NCBI GenBank assembly: GCA_937900305.1
Contig: CALCCV010000545.1
Coordinates: forward strand, 1-6,161
Reading direction: 5' to 3'
Source of the DNA: an uncultured Pseudobdellovibrionaceae bacterium
GTDB lineage: Bacteria > Bdellovibrionota > Bdellovibrionia > Bdellovibrionales > Bdellovibrionaceae
DNA length: 6,161 nt
Numbering within the stretch: the first letter of the stretch is position 1; the number at the start of each line of letters is the position of its first letter. The notes under the pieces were generated by a model, which saw nothing but the letters and a program-made list of their open reading frames with translations, ran no database searches and was not told the origin of the DNA. The position numbers were made by a program, and so were the translations under genes. Shown here in pieces: positions 4,978 to 6,161 of this stretch.

Positions 4978-5634
4978 CTAACTGCCTTTTTTAAATCGAA
5001 GAACGACATCTGATAGCAATTTTTGATGGACATCGTCTTTGCGAAGAGCGAACTCCTCCTGCCAAAGACTGATCCACCGATGCCTTTCCACTTGAGCCTC
5101 GGCCCGACGAAAAACGCTTTCTCCCAAGTCAAAAAACTCACGAAACGAAGGCACTCCCGAGTAGTACAACTCTGAGCTGCGACGAGCATCAAAGGACCTG
5201 TAGAGCTGATCGATCTCCTGAAATCGCTGATGAGATTCAGTCCGAAATCCAAAGTCTAGCAGCGAGCGGACATACAGAAAATAACCTTGATACTGATTGA
5301 GTGAAGCACTGGGAGAGGGATGCACTTTTAAGCTTTCCAAGGCGTGATCGAACGTGCTTTCAGCAGTTTGCAAATCTTGCAGCGGCAAATAGCTAACGGC
5401 GAGATAAAAATAGTTGCTCGGCACATCGAAAGCGCAACACAGATCTTGAAAACTTTTGTGCGACAATTTGTAACTCTTCGTTTGGAATTGCGAAAGCGCC
5501 GTCAAAAACATAGCTTTCTCGCGAACCTCGGGATGGTCATCTTTTAAGAGCCCCTGAGCAGCCATGACCGTGTCCAAAAATCGCCCCTCATCAAACAGAT
5601 CGTGAAGCTTGTGCAGCATGATGCTTTTATCCAT
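4978..5634 (-). CDS. TPR-like helical protein of unknown function
   Basis: This 218-aa soluble, almost all-helical protein has no signal peptide or membrane segment. I do not recognise a named family. Helix pairs with TPR-like spacing are visible at about residues 6-31, 38-66, 73-101 (FYLAVSYLPLQDLQTAESTFDHALE fits the TPR pattern best) and 115-146, followed by a charged helical C-terminus ending RFKKGS. TPR arrays usually act as protein-interaction scaffolds; the partner here is unknown. ATG 5634 has no Shine-Dalgarno site of its own. Instead a strong GGAGG 32 bases upstream serves a short overlapping ORF, so translation is probably coupled to it, or an indel in the A6/T6 run at 5641-5646 hides the true start. 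In the frame of this gene a TGA at 5658-5656 (complement) closes the region upstream of ATG 5634. Met6 (5619) is another possible start. The gene converges on ssb and diverges from the exported-protein gene. Confidence 0.72.
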   Translation of the reverse strand: MDKSIMLHKLHDLFDEGRFLDTVMAAQGLLKDDHPEVREKAMFLTALSQFQTKSYKLSHKSFQDLCCAFDVPSNYFYLAVSYLPLQDLQTAESTFDHALESLKVHPSPSASLNQYQGYFLYVRSLLDFGFRTESHQRFQEIDQLYRSFDARRSSELYYSGVPSFREFFDLGESVFRRAEAQVERHRWISLWQEEFALRKDDVHQKLLSDVVLRFKKGS

Positions 5635-5662
5635 GTTGTGTTTTTTCCATTGGCTTCATCAT
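5627..5662 (-). CDS. Possible 11-codon leader ORF overlapping the TPR-like gene start
   Basis: The minus strand encodes MMKPMEKTQHG, then TAA. GGAGG (5670-5666) stands 3 bases before the first ATG and 6 before the second, which is the best translation signal near this gene. The stop (5629-5627) lies just inside the downstream gene, whose ATG is at 5634, in another frame. This is the geometry of translational coupling. The alternative is an indel in the A6 run: with one A fewer, this start would run in frame into the 218-aa protein and give an N-terminus MMKPMEKHNMDKSI. The sequence alone cannot separate the two. Confidence 0.45.
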   Translation of the reverse strand: MMKPMEKTQHG

Positions 5663-5665
5663 TTT

Positions 5666-5672
5666 CCTCCTC
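5666..5672 (-). promoter_or_regulatory. Strong Shine-Dalgarno site GAGGAGG
   Basis: Minus-strand GAGGAGG lies immediately upstream of the short leader ORF and not at a usable distance from the TPR-like gene's ATG 5634. It abuts the 13-bp tandem repeats. Confidence 0.75.
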
Positions 5673-5710
5673 AGGATTTTGACTCAGGATTTTTGCACAG
5701 GATTTTGACT
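5672..5710. repeat. Three 13-bp tandem repeats in the leader of the TPR-like gene
   Basis: CAGGATTTTGACT (5672-5684), CAGGATTTTTGCA (5685-5697) and CAGGATTTTGACT (5698-5710) are adjacent with an exact 13-bp period. Copies 1 and 3 are identical and copy 2 differs at three places. A degenerate start of a fourth copy (CAG followed by TTTT) comes next. They lie between the predicted promoter and the Shine-Dalgarno site. Confidence 0.9.
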
Positions 5711-5736
5711 CAGTTTTCTGTCGGTGTTTTTCCCTT

Positions 5737-5759
5737 TCTCAATGACAATCAGATTGAGA
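5737..5759. promoter_or_regulatory. Operator-like dyad over the predicted transcription start
   Basis: TCTCAAT (5737-5743) and ATTGAGA (5753-5759) are perfect 7-bp inverted arms around a 9-base centre, which itself overlaps a smaller CAATC-A-GATTG palindrome (5746-5756). The dyad touches the -10 hexamer (5764-5759) and covers the likely start near 5752, where a repressor would block transcription. Function is inferred from placement. Confidence 0.45.
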
Positions 5760-5767
5760 TTATATCA
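5759..5767 (-). promoter_or_regulatory. Extended -10 promoter for the TPR-like gene
   Basis: The minus strand reads TGATATAAT: a consensus TATAAT with the upstream TGn of extended -10 promoters, which need little or no -35 element. Predicted start is about 5752, giving a leader of roughly 90-120 bases. A perfect TTGACA occurs at 5799-5794 on the same strand, but 29 bp away, too far to be its -35. Confidence 0.5.
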
Positions 5768-5828
5768 TTTTAATGCGACACTCTCTTTGCCGCTGTCAAA
5801 AGAACAGATCGTCCTCGAAAGATTTTCG

Positions 5829-6161
5829 ATGAAACTTCTCATAAAGAACACATGCCAAAAGAACTCGCTCCGATGCGAAACAGGACTCTTGACTTTGTGC
5901 TTTTGGATGTTGATTTCGATTTCTTGCTCCATTCATCGCAATCAGGGTCGCAAGCAATTTGAATCCGATATTTCTGAAGGCAAAGCGCAGATTCAAAGTC
6001 TCATGGAGATTTCAGAACAGATTGATTGCGATGACTCTTGGCCAGAAAATCTCGAAGTGCTTATCGAAGACGAAACTCACGTTGCTTGGCGCACAGCACA
6101 CGCCCCCCCGACTGTTTATCTTCGCAACCTTGACCAACGGACCTGTTTTGAAAAGGTGTTT
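5829..6161 (+). CDS. Probable exported protein or lipoprotein, 3'-truncated
   Basis: The frame is open from ATG 5829 to the last base of the window (111 codons, no stop), so the gene continues beyond it. The N-terminus has basic residues (Lys2, Lys6, Lys11, Arg15), then a hydrophobic stretch (about residues 18-32, TGLLTLCFWMLISIS) ending at Cys33. This looks like a signal peptide, possibly a lipoprotein one, but the position three before the Cys is Ser rather than the usual Leu/Val/Ile, so lipidation is uncertain. The mature part is acidic and soluble (WPENLEVLIEDETHVAWR...), with Cys67 and Cys106. I recognise no family. Upstream there is only a weak GAAAGA site (5817-5822) and no clear plus-strand promoter. 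It diverges from the TPR-like gene. A C7 run (6103-6109) is an indel-prone spot, but the frame looks natural on both sides. Confidence 0.6.
   Translation, partial: MKLLIKNTCQKNSLRCETGLLTLCFWMLISISCSIHRNQGRKQFESDISEGKAQIQSLMEISEQIDCDDSWPENLEVLIEDETHVAWRTAHAPPTVYLRNLDQRTCFEKVF

Noticed and set aside
5759..5799. Perfect TTGACA and TATAAT on the minus strand as one sigma-70 promoter
   Set aside because: The spacing is 29 bp, far from 16-18. Only the extended -10 is kept.
5796..5996. 66-aa minus-strand frame opposite the exported-protein gene
   Set aside because: The opposite frame has a signal peptide and natural composition and runs to the window end; this one shows nothing.

Overview
The window (about 6.2 kb) reads as ordinary chromosomal sequence from a Gram-negative, predatory-type or deltaproteobacterial-like bacterium. 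Bdellovibrionota is the best guess. It rests on a GspN-type type II secretion protein, on an SSB whose OB fold and DDIPF tail resemble that group, and on AAG/GGAGG-rich translation starts; no phylogenetic test was possible. The first 17 bases match the 3' end of an Illumina TruSeq adapter, so the left edge is the end of an assembled contig and not native DNA.

Layout, left to right. (1) A 5'-truncated gspN-like gene (+). (2) A 200-bp intergenic region with a long imperfect stem. (3) A two-gene (+) two-component operon: a receiver-only response regulator with a helical tail, then, 6 bp later and in the same frame, a 572-aa membrane histidine kinase with about six membrane segments, a PAS-like region and complete HisKA/HATPase motifs. 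(4) A convergent (-) hemolysin III/PAQR-family membrane protein with an unusual C-terminal extension of about 70 residues; its stop codon and that of the kinase share one TTAA. (5) A divergent intergenic region with two adjacent dyads, then ssb (+). (6) A convergent noncoding stretch full of short tandem duplications and a 13-bp perfect hairpin. (7) A (-) gene for a 218-aa TPR-like helical protein of unknown role. It is preceded by an extended -10 promoter, an operator-like dyad, three 13-bp tandem repeats and a strong Shine-Dalgarno sequence that serves an overlapping 11-codon ORF rather than the gene itself. (8) A (+) gene for a probable exported protein or lipoprotein, running off the right end.

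The response regulator and kinase almost certainly form one signalling pair. The other genes are housekeeping or envelope genes with no visible common pathway. I see no mobile element, CRISPR array, tRNA or rRNA, and no convincing new multi-gene system. The most unusual material is noncoding: short tandem duplications of 11-16 bp, one of which duplicates the Ile-Pro-Phe-stop end of ssb in frame, and the elaborate leader of the TPR-like gene.
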